Below are positions 1-9,443 of a stretch of 64,000 nucleotides of DNA, piece by piece. This stretch comes from Curtobacterium flaccumfaciens (GTDB taxonomy: Bacteria > Actinomycetota > Actinomycetes > Actinomycetales > Microbacteriaceae): positions 682,001-746,000 of the forward strand of contig CP121450.1 in assembly GCA_029689965.1 (NCBI GenBank), read 5' to 3'. Numbering within the stretch: the first letter of the stretch is position 1; each line of letters starts with the position of its first letter. A program made the translations under genes and the position numbers. The notes under the pieces were generated by a model. The model was not told where the DNA came from, searched no databases, and was given only the letters and a program-made list of their open reading frames with translations.

Positions 1-2
1 TC

Positions 3-602
3 GAGGCGCAGAGCGACAACCAGTCCCGGCTCGAGGCGCAGCTGACCCTGCTCACCACGAGCGAGAAGAACGTCGAGGCGCGGTACAACAAGGGCGTCCA
101 GGTCGAGAAGGCGCGCCAGGCCGCCCTCGCGGCAGCGGCCGCCAAGGCCGCGGCGACGAGCCAGGGCGGTTCCGGCGGCGGCTCACCGAACTCCTCCGGC
201 TGGGTGCGCCCGTCCGGCGGGTACCAGACGAGCCCGTACGGCTACCGCGTCGACCCCTACACGCACTACCGCGCGCTGCACGCCGGCGTGGACCTCGCTC
301 CCGCTTGCTACGCCCCGATCTACGCAGCCCACTCGGGCACGGTGACGTTCGCAGCCAACGGCGGCGGCTACGGCAACGAGGTCGTGCTCGACAACGGCGG
401 CGGGATCTCCACCGCCTACGGGCACATCGTCGACGGCGGCATCCTCGTGTCGGTCGGCCAGCACGTCAGCGCCGGGCAGCAGATCGCGAAGATCGGGTCG
501 ACCGGCTGGTCGACCGGGTGCCACCTCCACTTCGAGACCCGGATCAACGGTTCCGCCGTCGATCCGGTCCCCTTCATGGCAGCGCGGGGGATCTCGGTAT
601 GA
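3..602 (+). CDS. M23 family metallopeptidase, 5'-truncated by window edge
   Basis: This is the C-terminal part of a murein-hydrolase-like protein acting on the cell wall. The frame is open from base 3, so the start lies outside the window. The visible N-terminal part is a charged coiled coil (about residues 1-50), followed by an Ala- and Gly/Ser-rich linker and a peptidase M23 domain. The zinc ligands are visible as HAGVD near position 280 and HLHFE near position 530, both typical of M23 endopeptidases that cut peptidoglycan cross-bridges. The coiled coil plus M23 layout resembles EnvC/FtsEX-type division hydrolases. A NlpC/P60 protein follows 31 bases downstream in the same direction, so a two-gene cell-wall unit is likely. 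Confidence 0.9.
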   Translation, partial: EAQSDNQSRLEAQLTLLTTSEKNVEARYNKGVQVEKARQAALAAAAAKAAATSQGGSGGGSPNSSGWVRPSGGYQTSPYGYRVDPYTHYRALHAGVDLAPACYAPIYAAHSGTVTFAANGGGYGNEVVLDNGGGISTAYGHIVDGGILVSVGQHVSAGQQIAKIGSTGWSTGCHLHFETRINGSAVDPVPFMAARGISV

Positions 603-633
603 CCATGCGCGCGCCCGGAAGGCCCTGAACGTC

Positions 634-2022
634 GTGAAGCAGTCCGCTCGCTCCCTGTCCGGCGGGATCGCCGTGGTGGCCGCCCTCGGGATCGGTCTCT
701 CCGTCGTGATGGCAGGCCCCGCCCAGGCGGCACCGTCCGCTCCGAGCTGGGACGACGTGCGAGCGGCGAAGGCGGACACCGCACAGGCACAGGCGACCGT
801 CGACGAGCTGAGCAGTCGGCTGCAGACCCTGCAGGACACGGCCGACAGTGCATCGGTGGCGGAGATGCAGGCCGGGCAGACGTACGCCCTCGCGTCGTCG
901 CAGCAGCAGGAGGCGCAGTCCACGCTCGACGACCTCACCGCGCAGGCGAAGCGTGCGAAGAGCAAGGCGGACGACTCCGCGTCGCAGGTCGCCGGGCTCG
1001 TGGTCGAGCTGTCGCGCACGGGCGGTGGAGACCTCTCGACGACGATGCTCATCGACGCGGAGGACTCGAAGGACCTGCTCTACCGGGTCGGCACGATGTC
1101 GCACCTGTCCGAGCGCTCGGCGACCGTCCTCGCGCAGGCCCGGGCGGACCAGAACACCGTCGACTCGATCGCCGCGCAGCAGTCCGCGGCGACGAAGGCC
1201 CTCGCGAAGGCGACCGAGGTCACGAAGCGCGCCCTCGACGACGCCAACGACACCGCTGCGTCGGCGCAGAGCCGACTGCAGAAGGAGCAGGAGCAGCAGG
1301 ACGAGGTCCTCCAGCAGCTCGCGTACCTCAAGGGCACGAGCGTCGCCACCGAGACCGCGTACTGGAACGCCCAGCAGGCGAAGCAGGCCGAGGCGCAGCT
1401 CGCCTCGCGGACGTCGACCGCGGCCGACGGCGGCGGCACCGGCGGGACGACGAGCCCGTCGAAGCCGAGCACCGGCGGCGGCTCGGGCAGCGCGGCCCGG
1501 CCGAGCACGCCGAGCAGCCCGTCGAAGCCGAGCACGCCGAGCACCCCCGCGAAGCCGTCCACCCCGAGCACGCCGTCCAAGCCCAGCACACCGTCGACGC
1601 CGAGCACCCCGAGCACGCCCAGCAGCCCCTCGAAGGCCGCGGGCGCGATCGCCTACGCCCGAGCCCAGATCGGCAAGGCGTACGAGCTCGGCGGCGCCGG
1701 CCCGAACACCTGGGACTGCTCCGGCCTCGTGATGATGGCGTACAGCTCGCAGGGCATCGCCACCGGCGGCCACAACGTGGTGTGGCAGTACAACTACTTC
1801 CAGTCGATCGGCCGCCTCGTCCCGCTCTCGCAGCGCCAGCCCGGCGACATCCTCTTCTACTCGAAGACGGGAACCGCTTCGGGTGGTTACCACGACTCGA
1901 TCTACACCGGAAACGGGATGATGGTCGAGGCGGCGAAGCCCGGCGTCGGCGTCGTCGAGCGCGCGGTCTGGCTCCCGAACGAGCTGCTGCCCTACGTCGC
2001 CCGACCGAGCGGCTCGCTCTAG
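634..2022 (+). CDS. Secreted NlpC/P60 family cell-wall peptidase
   Basis: The product is 462 residues and starts at a GTG. It has a signal peptide (positive n-region, hydrophobic core, AQA-A cleavage near residue 32), a long coiled coil (about 38-260), a low-complexity linker of repeated PSTPSTP/KPSTPS units (about 270-340), and a C-terminal NlpC/P60 domain. The catalytic Cys lies in WDCSGLV and the His in GGYHDS. Such proteins hydrolyse D-iGlu-mDAP or similar peptide bonds in peptidoglycan. The order coiled coil, linker, NlpC/P60 matches the RipA/RipC family of division hydrolases. The coding region is intact, unlike many neighbours. A strong inverted repeat follows the stop. Confidence 0.92.
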   Translation: MKQSARSLSGGIAVVAALGIGLSVVMAGPAQAAPSAPSWDDVRAAKADTAQAQATVDELSSRLQTLQDTADSASVAEMQAGQTYALASSQQQEAQSTLDDLTAQAKRAKSKADDSASQVAGLVVELSRTGGGDLSTTMLIDAEDSKDLLYRVGTMSHLSERSATVLAQARADQNTVDSIAAQQSAATKALAKATEVTKRALDDANDTAASAQSRLQKEQEQQDEVLQQLAYLKGTSVATETAYWNAQQAKQAEAQLASRTSTAADGGGTGGTTSPSKPSTGGGSGSAARPSTPSSPSKPSTPSTPAKPSTPSTPSKPSTPSTPSTPSTPSSPSKAAGAIAYARAQIGKAYELGGAGPNTWDCSGLVMMAYSSQGIATGGHNVVWQYNYFQSIGRLVPLSQRQPGDILFYSKTGTASGGYHDSIYTGNGMMVEAAKPGVGVVERAVWLPNELLPYVARPSGSL

Positions 2023-2034
2023 TCCCGGAAACGA

Positions 2035-2092
2035 AACCAGGTTCCGGACACCACACCACGCAGATGCGCGGTGCTGTGTCCGGAACCTGGTT
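2035..2092. terminator. Bidirectional terminator between the NlpC/P60 gene and ppa
   Basis: Perfect 17-bp inverted repeat (AACCAGGTTCCGGACAC at 2035-2051 and its complement at 2076-2092) with a 24-base spacer. It lies between convergent genes. Confidence 0.75.
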
Positions 2093-2114
2093 CCGAGCGG
2101 GTGGCGCGGAAGCG

Positions 2115-2605
2115 TCAGTGCGAGCCGGGGACGTACGCGGCCTGACCGGCCTGCACGATCGCCTCGGCCTCGGCGGCGTCGCCCCAGCCCTCGGCCTTGA
2201 CCCACTTGTTCGGCTCGAGGTCCTTGTAGCGCTCGAAGAAGTGCGCGATCTCGGCCTTCGTCTGTTCGTCGACGTCCGAGATGTCCTGGATGTGCTGCCA
2301 GCGCGGGTCCTTCGCGGGACCACGAGGACCTTCGCGTCGTTGCCGGCCTCGTCGCTCATCTTGAAGACGCCGACCGGACGGACCTTGACGCCGACACCGG
2401 GGAACACCGGGTACTCGAGGAGCAGCAGCGCGTCCACGGGGTCGCCGTCGTCCCCGAGGGTGTTCTCGAAGAACCCGTAGTCGGTCGGGTAGACGAACGA
2501 GGTGAACAGCACGCGGTCGAGGTACACGCGACCGGTCTCGTGGTCCACCTCGTACTTGTTGCGGCTGCCCTTGGGGATCTCGACGACGACGTCGTACGCG
2601 GCCAT
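2115..2605 (-). CDS. ppa: Inorganic pyrophosphatase (one-base frameshift)
   Basis: Soluble class I pyrophosphatase, which hydrolyses PPi to two phosphates. It starts at ATG 2605 ([19 protein letters not shown]) and carries the signature [12 protein letters not shown] with its metal-binding aspartates. The frame breaks near 2313-2316, where the sequence reads CGCGGGAC and CGCCGGGAC would restore VVPAKDPRW. The C-terminal part continues intact in the other frame ([13 protein letters not shown] to AAYVPGSH) to a stop at 2115. With one base restored it is 163 residues, the normal actinobacterial length. Because ppa is essential, a consensus error is far more likely than a real mutation. It is divergent from tilS. 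Confidence 0.95.
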
Positions 2606-2655
2606 GTTGCGCTCCTGGTCTGATGTGCGGAAGAAAGCGCGGCTAACGTTACCGG

Positions 2656-3673
2656 GTGAACACTCCGCGTCCCGGCTCGACCCAGCGGTCGCCGACACCC
2701 GTCGCGCGGTCCGCACCCTGCTCGCGCAGGCGCTCGACGTCCGCACGGTGCGCCCCGGGGACCTCGTGCTCGTCGCGCTGAGCGGCGGACCGGACTCGCT
2801 CGCGCTCGCCGCGGCCACCGCGTTCGAGGCGCCCAAGCAGGAACTGCGAGCAGGCGCGGTGGTCGTCGACCACGCACTCCAGGCGGGTTCCGGGGCGGTG
2901 GCGAGCCGCGCCTCCAGGCAGGCATCCGAGCTGGGACTCGCACCGGTGACGGTCCGTCGGGTCGCCGTCGGTTCCGAAGGGGGTCCCGAAGGGGCCGCCC
3001 GGGAGGCACGGCACGCGTCGATCGCGGACGTCGCGTCCGCGACGGGGTCGCCGCTCGTGCTGCTCGGGCACACCCTCGACGACCAGGCCGAGTCGGTCCT
3101 GCTGGGCCTCGCCCGCGGAGCGGGCCGGACTCGCTCTCCGGGATGGCGCCGCTGTCGCGGCGCGACGACGGACCCGCGTACGGGCGGCCGCTGCTCGGCG
3201 TGCGCCGGCACACGACGCGACAGGCGTGCGCGGCCGCCGGGCTGGCGCCGTGGGACGACCCGCAGAACGACGACCCGGCGTTCACGCGTGTCCGGGTGCG
3301 GAACAGGCTGATGCCGGCGCTCGAGCGCGAGCTCGGCGCGGGGGTGCCCGAGGCCCTGGCGCGGACGGCGGACCAGCTGCGCGAGGACTCCGCGGCGCTC
3401 GACCACTTCGCCGAGGAGATGGCGGAGGACCTCGCCGAACACTCCGAGGCGGGCATCTCGCTGTCCGTGCGGGAGCTCGCGGCCAACCCGCCCGCCCTGC
3501 GGCAGCGGCTCGTGCGTCTGGCCGTGGAGAGCGAGTTCGGCGTGACGCTGTCCCGTGTGCAGACGCTCGAGGTGTGCCGGCTCGTCACCGACTGGAGCGG
3601 GCAGGGGCCCATCGACCTGCCGGGTGTGCGGGCGTCGCGATCGGGGGACCGTCTGGCGTTCAGCGCCGGTTAG
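2656..3673 (+). CDS. tilS: tRNA(Ile)-lysidine synthetase (two one-base frameshifts)
   Basis: TilS attaches lysine to C34 of tRNA-Ile(CAU) so that it reads AUA. The N-type ATP pyrophosphatase loop [11 protein letters not shown] and the conserved [16 protein letters not shown] are both clear. I place the start at GTG 2656, because losing one G near 2673 (CCCGG for CCCGGG) links it to the main frame at [11 protein letters not shown] second break near 3122 (GGGCCGGAC for GGGCCCGGAC) moves the frame to [11 protein letters not shown]. The corrected protein is about 339 residues, normal for the family. hpt follows 3 bases after the stop, the common tilS-hpt-ftsH order. Confidence 0.93.
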
Positions 3674-3676
3674 TCT

Positions 3677-4234
3677 GTGGTGGTGGAACTCTCCGACGTC
3701 CAGGCAGACCTGTCCGAAGTGCTCTTCACCCCCGAGCAGATCGACGAGAAGCTCGCCGAGCTCGCCGCGGTGGTCGACCGCGACTACGCGGGGAAGGACC
3801 CGCTCCTCGTCGGCGTCCTGAAGGGTGCCGTCATGGTGATGGCCGACTTCTCGCGCCACCTCAAGATGCAGGCGCGCATGGACTGGATGGCGGTGTCGTC
3901 GTACGGCTCCGGTACGAAGTCGTCCGGTGTGGTGCGGATCCTCAAGGACCTCGACACGGACCTGCACGGCCGTGACGTCATCATCGTCGAGGACATCATC
4001 GACTCCGGCCTGACGCTCTCGTGGCTCCGGCAGAACCTCGAGTCCCGCGGGGCCGCGAGCGTCGAGATCGTCGCCCTGCTCCGCAAGCCCGAGGCCGCCA
4101 AGGTCGAGGTCGACGTGAAGTACGTGGGGTTCGAGATCCCGGACGAGTTCGTGGTCGGGTACGGGCTGGACTACGACGAGCGCTACCGCAACCTCCGCGG
4201 TGTCGGGGTGCTCGCGCCGCACGTCTACAGCTGA
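3677..4234 (+). CDS. hpt: Hypoxanthine phosphoribosyltransferase
   Basis: Purine-salvage enzyme that makes IMP or GMP from hypoxanthine or guanine and PRPP. It is 185 residues and intact. The PRPP-binding motif [14 protein letters not shown] is at about residues 100-113, and the flexible-loop region [11 protein letters not shown] precedes it. Three consecutive GTG codons (3677, 3680, 3683) make the exact start uncertain by two residues. It sits between tilS and ftsH, a conserved arrangement in actinobacteria. Confidence 0.95.
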   Translation: MVVELSDVQADLSEVLFTPEQIDEKLAELAAVVDRDYAGKDPLLVGVLKGAVMVMADFSRHLKMQARMDWMAVSSYGSGTKSSGVVRILKDLDTDLHGRDVIIVEDIIDSGLTLSWLRQNLESRGAASVEIVALLRKPEAAKVEVDVKYVGFEIPDEFVVGYGLDYDERYRNLRGVGVLAPHVYS

Positions 4235-4355
4235 TCCTGCCCGCGGGCGGAGTTCGCCCGCAGAGGACACCCATTCTCGCCACAGAATCGCGGCCGTATG
4301 CTGATCAGCACGCAACTTCGGCAGAGAAAGGTGTCGGGCGCTCTGCCCGGATCAC

Positions 4356-6341
4356 ATGGACTTCAAGCGCATCCTCCGCGGGCCGTACATCTACGTGCTG
4401 ATCGCGATGGTGGGGATCTGGATCGGCTGGGCCGTGATCAGCCAGTCCGGCACGCAGCAGATCAACACGCAGAAGGGCCTCGAGCAGCTCGCCGACGGCA
4501 AGGTCTCGTCCGTGGTGGTGAACTCCACCGAGCAGCGGGTCGACCTCACGCTCAAGGACGGCAACGCGCACGAGCAGTTCTACTACTCGACGCCGCGCGG
4601 TGAAGAGGTCATCAAGGCCGTCAACGACGCGAACCTGCCGAAGGGCTACAACGACACCGTCCAGCAGTCGAACTGGTTCCTCTCGCTGCTCGGCATCATC
4701 CTGCCGTTCCTGCTCATCGGAGCGGTGTTCTGGTTCCTCCTGTCGAGCGCCCAGGGCGGCGGGTCGAAGGTCATGCAGTTCGGCAAGTCCCGCGCGAAGA
4801 TGAACAACAAGGAGAACCCGCAGGTCTCCTTCGCGGACGTTGCCGGTGCCGACGAGGCGATCGAGGAGCTCCAGGAGATCAAGGAGTTCCTCAAGGAGCC
4901 GGCGAAGTTCCAGGCCGTCGGCGCGAAGATCCCGAAGGGCGTGCTGCTGTACGGCCCTCCCGGCACCGGCAAGACGCTGCTCGCCCGAGCCGTCGCCGGT
5001 GAGGCGGGCGTGCCGTTCTACTCGATCTCCGGTTCGGACTTCGTCGAGATGTTCGTCGGTGTGGGTGCCAGCCGTGTCCGTGACCTGTTCGACCAGGCGA
5101 AGCAGAACTCGCCCGCCATCGTCTTCATCGACGAGATCGACGCAGTCGGTCGTCACCGCGGCGCCGGTATCGGCGGCGGCAACGACGAGCGTGAGCAGAC
5201 GCTGAACCAGCTCCTCGTCGAGATGGACGGCTTCGACGGCAAGACCAACGTCATCCTCATCGCCGCGACGAACCGTCCCGACGTCCTTGACCCGGCGCTT
5301 CTCCGCCCGGGGCGCTTCGACCGCCAGATCGGCGTCGACGCGCCGTCGCTCGACGGCCGGAAGCAGATCCTCGAGGTGCACGCGAAGGGCAAGCCCCTCG
5401 CCGCGAGCGTCGACCTCGAGCTCCTCGCGCGCAAGACGCCGGGCTTCACGGGCGCCGACCTGGCGAACGTGCTCAACGAGGCCGCGCTCCTGACGGCCCG
5501 GTCGAACGCGCAGCTCATCGACAACCGCGCGCTTGACGAGGCGGTCGACCGTGTGATGGCCGGTCCGCAGCGCCGGACCCGGATCATGTCCGACCAGGAG
5601 CGCCTCATCACGGCGTACCACGAGGGCGGCCACGCACTCGCGGCCGCGGCCATGCGGCACACCGACCCGGTGACGAAGATCACGATCCTCCCGCGCGGCC
5701 GCGCCCTCGGCTACACGATGGTGCTCCCGCTCGAGGACAAGTACTCCGTCACCCGCAACGAACTGCTCGACCAGCTCACCTACGCCATGGGCGGCCGCGT
5801 CGCCGAGGAGATCGTCTTCCACGACCCGACCACGGGTGCGTCGAACGACATCGAGAAGGCCACCGGCACCGCCCGCAAGATGGTCACGGAGTACGGCATG
5901 AGCCGCGCCGTCGGGTCGGTCAAGCTCGGCTCCGGGTCGAGCGAGCCGTTCGTCGGCCGCGACATGAGCGGCGGCAACGGCCGCGACTACTCCGAGAACA
6001 TCGCCGAGACGGTCGACGCCGAGACCCGTGCCCTGCTCGAGGCCGCGCACGACGAGGCCTACCAGGTGCTCAACGACAACCGGGACATCCTCGATCGTCT
6101 CGCGGGCGAGCTCCTCGAGAAGGAGACGCTCGACGCCCCCGAGCTGGTGGAGATCTTCAAGGACGTCCGCAAGCTGCCGGAGCGCCCGCAGTGGCTCTCG
6201 AGCGACAAGCGACCGGTGAGCAACCTGCCCGCCATCGAGGTTCCCGGCAAGGCCGCCTCGACCGCGTCCGAGCAGCCCGGCCCCGAGTCGACGAAGCCCC
6301 GTCGCCGTCCCTTCGGCAACCCGGGTATCGCCCCCGCGTAG
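4356..6341 (+). CDS. ftsH: ATP-dependent zinc metalloprotease FtsH
   Basis: Membrane-anchored AAA+ protease that degrades misfolded membrane proteins and some regulators. It has 661 residues, normal for the family, and is intact. In order: a transmembrane helix near residues 8-28, a small extracytoplasmic domain, a second helix near 108-130, the AAA module with Walker A GPPGTGKT (about 200) and Walker B IVFIDEID, the second region of homology ending RPGRFDRQ, and the zinc motif HEGGH (about 422-426). The C-terminus is a Pro/Ser-rich tail. folP begins 6 bases downstream. In many relatives folE sits in that gap; here it does not. Confidence 0.97.
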   Translation: MDFKRILRGPYIYVLIAMVGIWIGWAVISQSGTQQINTQKGLEQLADGKVSSVVVNSTEQRVDLTLKDGNAHEQFYYSTPRGEEVIKAVNDANLPKGYNDTVQQSNWFLSLLGIILPFLLIGAVFWFLLSSAQGGGSKVMQFGKSRAKMNNKENPQVSFADVAGADEAIEELQEIKEFLKEPAKFQAVGAKIPKGVLLYGPPGTGKTLLARAVAGEAGVPFYSISGSDFVEMFVGVGASRVRDLFDQAKQNSPAIVFIDEIDAVGRHRGAGIGGGNDEREQTLNQLLVEMDGFDGKTNVILIAATNRPDVLDPALLRPGRFDRQIGVDAPSLDGRKQILEVHAKGKPLAASVDLELLARKTPGFTGADLANVLNEAALLTARSNAQLIDNRALDEAVDRVMAGPQRRTRIMSDQERLITAYHEGGHALAAAAMRHTDPVTKITILPRGRALGYTMVLPLEDKYSVTRNELLDQLTYAMGGRVAEEIVFHDPTTGASNDIEKATGTARKMVTEYGMSRAVGSVKLGSGSSEPFVGRDMSGGNGRDYSENIAETVDAETRALLEAAHDEAYQVLNDNRDILDRLAGELLEKETLDAPELVEIFKDVRKLPERPQWLSSDKRPVSNLPAIEVPGKAASTASEQPGPESTKPRRRPFGNPGIAPA

Positions 6342-6347
6342 GCCGGC

Positions 6348-7322
6348 ATGACCGACCTGCCGACGAGACGCTCGCGTCGGCTCGCCGAGGTGAGCCGGGC
6401 GCGGGCCGCTGCTGCCGAACCGCCGACGGTCGCGATCGACCTCCGCGCACCCGCACCGGTGCCGGAGATCGTGACCGGCCGACGGCGGGACCGCGGACGT
6501 GCCGACCCCGTCGACGACCGCACGCGGGTGATGGGCATCCTCAACGTCACGCCGGACTCGTTCAGCGACGGCGGCCTGCACGAGGCGTACGACGCCGCGG
6601 TCCAGCACGCGCGCGAGCTCGTCGCGGCGGGTGCGGACATCGTCGACGTGGGCGGTGAGTCCACGCGCCCCGGCTCGGAGCGCGTCCCGGTCGCGGTCGA
6701 GCAGGAGCGCGTGCTGCCGGTCGTGCAGCAGCTCGTCGCCGAGGGCATCACGGTGAGCGTCGACACGATGAACGCCGCCACAGCCGAGCGTTCGGTGGAG
6801 CTGGGTGCCGCGATCGTCAACGACGTCTCCGGCGGGCTCGCCGACGCCGACATGGCACGCGTGGTGCGCGACACCGGCGCCGGGTTCGTGGTGATGCACT
6901 GGCGCGGGCACAGCGATCGGATGTACCGGAACGCGGAGTACGTGCACGCCGTGGAAGAGGTCCGGCGCGAGGTCGAGCTCCGCGTCGCCGAGCTCATCGT
7001 CCTCGGGGTTCGCCAGGAACAGGTCGTCATCGATCCCGGTCTCGGGTTCGCCAAGCACGGGACCCAGAACTGGGAGATCCTGGCCGGGTACGAACGCTTC
7101 GCGTCCATCGGGCTCCCGGTGCTCGTCGCCGCATCGCGCAAGCGCTTCCTCGACGGCGTCGGCAGTGCCGCCGGTGCCCCGGCGAGGGACCGCGACCTCG
7201 CCACCGCCGCCATCAGCCTGCTCTCCGCCGAGCGCGGGGCGTGGGGGGTGCGCGTGCACGACCCGGCACCGACCCGTGCCGTGCTGGACGTCTGGGACGC
7301 CTGGAGGGCAGCTCGATCGTGA
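6348..7322 (+). CDS. folP: Dihydropteroate synthase with N-terminal extension
   Basis: It condenses 6-hydroxymethyl-dihydropterin diphosphate with p-aminobenzoate to form dihydropteroate. Family signatures are VMGILNVTPDSFSDGG (about residues 62-77) and DIVDVGGESTRPGSE (about 100-114), with a late GLGFAKHGTQNWEIL. The first 60 residues, Arg/Ala-rich, precede the TIM barrel and are not part of the usual enzyme. The start may be internal, but the upstream codons are open and the ATG lies directly behind ftsH. The stop overlaps the GTG of folB, so the two are probably translationally coupled. Confidence 0.94.
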   Translation: MTDLPTRRSRRLAEVSRARAAAAEPPTVAIDLRAPAPVPEIVTGRRRDRGRADPVDDRTRVMGILNVTPDSFSDGGLHEAYDAAVQHARELVAAGADIVDVGGESTRPGSERVPVAVEQERVLPVVQQLVAEGITVSVDTMNAATAERSVELGAAIVNDVSGGLADADMARVVRDTGAGFVVMHWRGHSDRMYRNAEYVHAVEEVRREVELRVAELIVLGVRQEQVVIDPGLGFAKHGTQNWEILAGYERFASIGLPVLVAASRKRFLDGVGSAAGAPARDRDLATAAISLLSAERGAWGVRVHDPAPTRAVLDVWDAWRAARS

Positions 7323-7725
7323 GGGACACCATCCGACTGACCGGGTCCGCGCGCGCGGCCACCACGGCGTCTTCGACCACGAGCGCGCCGACGGACAGGA
7401 GTTCGTCGTCGACGTCGCCGTGGAGGTCGACGCCCGCGCCGCGTCGGACGACGACGACCTCGAGCGGACCGTGCACTACGGGGTGCTCGCCGAGCAGGTC
7501 GTCGCGGAGATCGAACGTGATCCGGTGGACCTCATCGAGACGCTCGCCGAGCGCATCGCGGGGGCCGTGCTCGCCCACCGTGCGGCGCTGGCGACCGAGG
7601 TGACCGTGCACAAGCCGCAGGCTCCCATCACGGTGCCGTTCACCGATGTCTCGATCACGATCCGACGCTCCCGCGACGGAGGCGGAGCCGCCCACGACGA
7701 GGACCGCGACGAGGAAGAAGAGTGA
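7319..7725 (+). CDS. folB: Dihydroneopterin aldolase (frameshift near the start)
   Basis: It cleaves 7,8-dihydroneopterin to 6-hydroxymethyl-dihydropterin. It starts at GTG 7319 (RDTIRLTG), overlapping folP. The frame changes at 7341-7345, where CCGGGTCC should probably be CCGGGGTCC. The rest reads RARGHHGVFDHERADGQ, then the core HYGVLAEQV and the C-terminal VTVHKPQAPI with its conserved lysine. Corrected length is about 135 residues, normal for FolB. The stop overlaps the start of folK. Confidence 0.92.
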
Positions 7726-8349
7726 GCCGCGCCGTCGTCGCCCTCGGCGCCAACCTCGGTGACCGGGGAGCACCCTGCGCGCCGCCGCGCTCGCGATCGC
7801 CGCGCTGCCCGGCGTCCGGCCCGTCGCGTCGAGTCGCGAGGTCGAGTCCGTCGCCGTCACGCTCGACGGTCCGGACCCGACGAAGCCGCGGTACCGGAAC
7901 GCCGTCGTGGTCGTCGACACCGAGCTCGAGCCGCAGGAGCTCCTCGACGCCCTGCACGGCATCGAGGACTCGCACGGCCGGACGCGCGAGGTGCGGTGGG
8001 GTGACCGCACGCTCGACCTCGACCTCGTCGTGTACGACGACCTGTCGCTGCACACGGCGATCCTGACGGTGCCGCACCCGCGTGCGGCGGAGCGTGCGTT
8101 CGTGCTCGCGCCGTGGCTCGATGCGGATCCGGCGCCGTCCTGCCCGGCGCCGGACCGGTGGCGGACCTGCTCGCCGCGATCGGCGACGACACCGAGCGCG
8201 TCGACGAGCCACGCCTGTTCGACGAGCCGAACGCTGACGAGCCGACCGTTGACGAGCCGACCGTTGTCGAGCCGACCGTTGTCGAGCCCACCGCTGACGA
8301 GCCGACCGCTGACCGGCCGACCACCGACGAACCGCAGGTGCTCCCGTGA
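7722..8349 (+). CDS. folK: HPPK, hydroxymethyldihydropterin pyrophosphokinase, with repeat tail (two frameshifts)
   Basis: It transfers pyrophosphate from ATP to 6-hydroxymethyl-dihydropterin. The N-terminus SRAVVALGANLGDR and the signature WGDRTLDLDLVVYDDL are typical. One G appears to be missing at 7763-7768 (CCGGGG for CCGGGGG) and another near 8130 (ATCCGGCG for ATCCGGGCG). After the enzyme domain comes a low-complexity acidic tail of about 45 residues built from DEPTVDEPTVVEPT-like repeats, which is not part of the catalytic fold. The stop overlaps the GTG of the DUF3180 gene. The folP-folB-folK-DUF3180 overlaps indicate one operon. Confidence 0.92.
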
Positions 8350-8953
8350 AGCCGACCCGCGCCTCCACCCTGATCAGCGTCGCCGTCGTGGCGGCCGTGG
8401 CCGGGTTCGCCCTCGACGCGGTCCTGGCCTCCCGTCAGGTGCCGACGCTGTTCCTCGCGACCCCGCTCGGCATCACCCTCGCGTTCATCGGCGTCGCCGT
8501 GGTGCTGATGGCGCGCCCGATCCGGCGCCACGCCCGCGACGGCGCCGCACGCCAGCGACCGGTCGACCCGCTCTACGCCACACGCGTGGTCGTGCTCGCG
8601 AAGGCGTCGAGCATCTGCGGCTCGCTGTTCGGCGGCTTCGGTCTCGGTCTGCTCGTGTACCTCCTGACCCGCTCGGCCCTCCCTTCGCTAGGCTCGACCA
8701 TGCCGAACGCCGTGGCGGTCGGGGTGGGCTCGTGCTCACGGTGTGCGCACTCGTCGCCGAGCGGATGTGCATCGTGCCTCCGGGCGACGATGACGACGAC
8801 CTCCCCCGGGCGGCACGACGCAGGCGCACTGATCCACGCGCACCGATCCACGCGCACCGATCCGGGCGCACCGATCCACCCAGGCGCACCGACCAGACCG
8901 CAGGAGGCCCGCGATGCCGCGTGAACGACTCGACGAGCCCGGCCTCGGCCTGA
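8346..8953 (+). CDS. DUF3180 family membrane protein (frameshift, end uncertain)
   Basis: Small membrane protein found after folK across actinobacteria; its function is not known to me. It starts at GTG 8346, overlapping folK. Hydrophobic helices lie near residues 8-28, 35-55 and 95-115, and after one apparent base loss near 8722-8729 a fourth helix reads GLVLTVCALVAERM. The C-terminus runs into a 14-bp tandem repeat, whose unit is not a multiple of three. Either the shifted frame (stop 8953) or the original frame (stop 8924) could therefore be the true end. Both overlap the next gene slightly. Confidence 0.75.
8824..8896 (+). repeat. 14-bp tandem repeat in the end of the DUF3180 gene
   Basis: Four copies of GCGCACYGATCCAC-like units start at 8824, 8838, 8852 and 8866; a partial fifth follows a 4-base insertion. 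The unit is not divisible by three, so copy-number change would alter the protein's C-terminus. Confidence 0.75.
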
Positions 8954-9434
8954 CGGGCACCACCTGGACCCGGGTGTCGCCGAAGCTCGTCTGGACCGAG
9001 CTGGTCACGACGACCGTCATCGGGCTCGTCGTCACGGCGGGCTGCGTGCTCATCGGCGTCGTGAACGGTGGCTTCGGCGCCCCGCCGGCATCGTCTGGAC
9101 CTCGATCGCGGTCGTGGTGTTCGTCGTCGCGGCGATCACCGCCGCCCTGACCCCTCGCCGCGTCCGCGCGATCGGGTACGCCCTGCGAGACGACGACCTG
9201 GTGCTGCGCCGGGGCCTGACGTGGCAGCGCTTCACGGCCGTGCCGTACGGCCGCATGCAGCTCGTCGACGTGAACCGGGGGCCGCTCGACCGGGCGCTCG
9301 GCATGAGCGAGCTGAAGTTCGTGACCGCGGCGGCCTCGACGAACGTGCGGATCCCCGGCATCCCCTTCGCCGACGCGGACGAGCTGCGCGACCGGCTCGT
9401 CGAGCTCGCCGAGTCCCGCCGCGCCGGACTGTAG
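8914..9434 (+). CDS. PH domain-containing membrane protein, YdbS-like (frameshift)
   Basis: Small protein with two N-terminal transmembrane helices (about residues 28-50 and, after the shift, 62-82) and a bacterial PH-like domain (bPH2). The latter shows ALRDDDLVLRRGLTWQRFTAVPYGRMQ cut across its length, with the conserved VPYGRMQLVDV strand and the RALGMSELK end. The frame breaks at 9080-9084 (CCCCGCCGG for CCCCGGCCGG). It is paired with a larger PH protein immediately downstream, as YdbS is with YdbT in Bacillus. The role of the pair is uncertain; YdbST is linked to membrane stress and bacteriocin resistance in Bacillus. Confidence 0.82.
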
Positions 9435-9443
9435 GGGCTGCGC

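Noticed and set aside
1440-1630. Regular repeats that might be read as a CRISPR-like array
   Set aside because: They encode the PST-rich linker of the NlpC/P60 protein and have no spacer structure. No CRISPR array or cas gene is seen in the window.
1328-4315. Very long minus-strand open frame of almost 1,000 codons across ppa, tilS and hpt
   Set aside because: It is a GC-skewed shadow of genes on the other strand; only its ppa segment looks like protein, and that belongs to ppa.
4305-7259. 984-codon minus-strand open frame opposite ftsH and folP
   Set aside because: Composition (Arg/Asp/Val/Leu/His-rich) is typical of antisense frames in high-GC genes; ftsH and folP are unmistakable on the plus strand.
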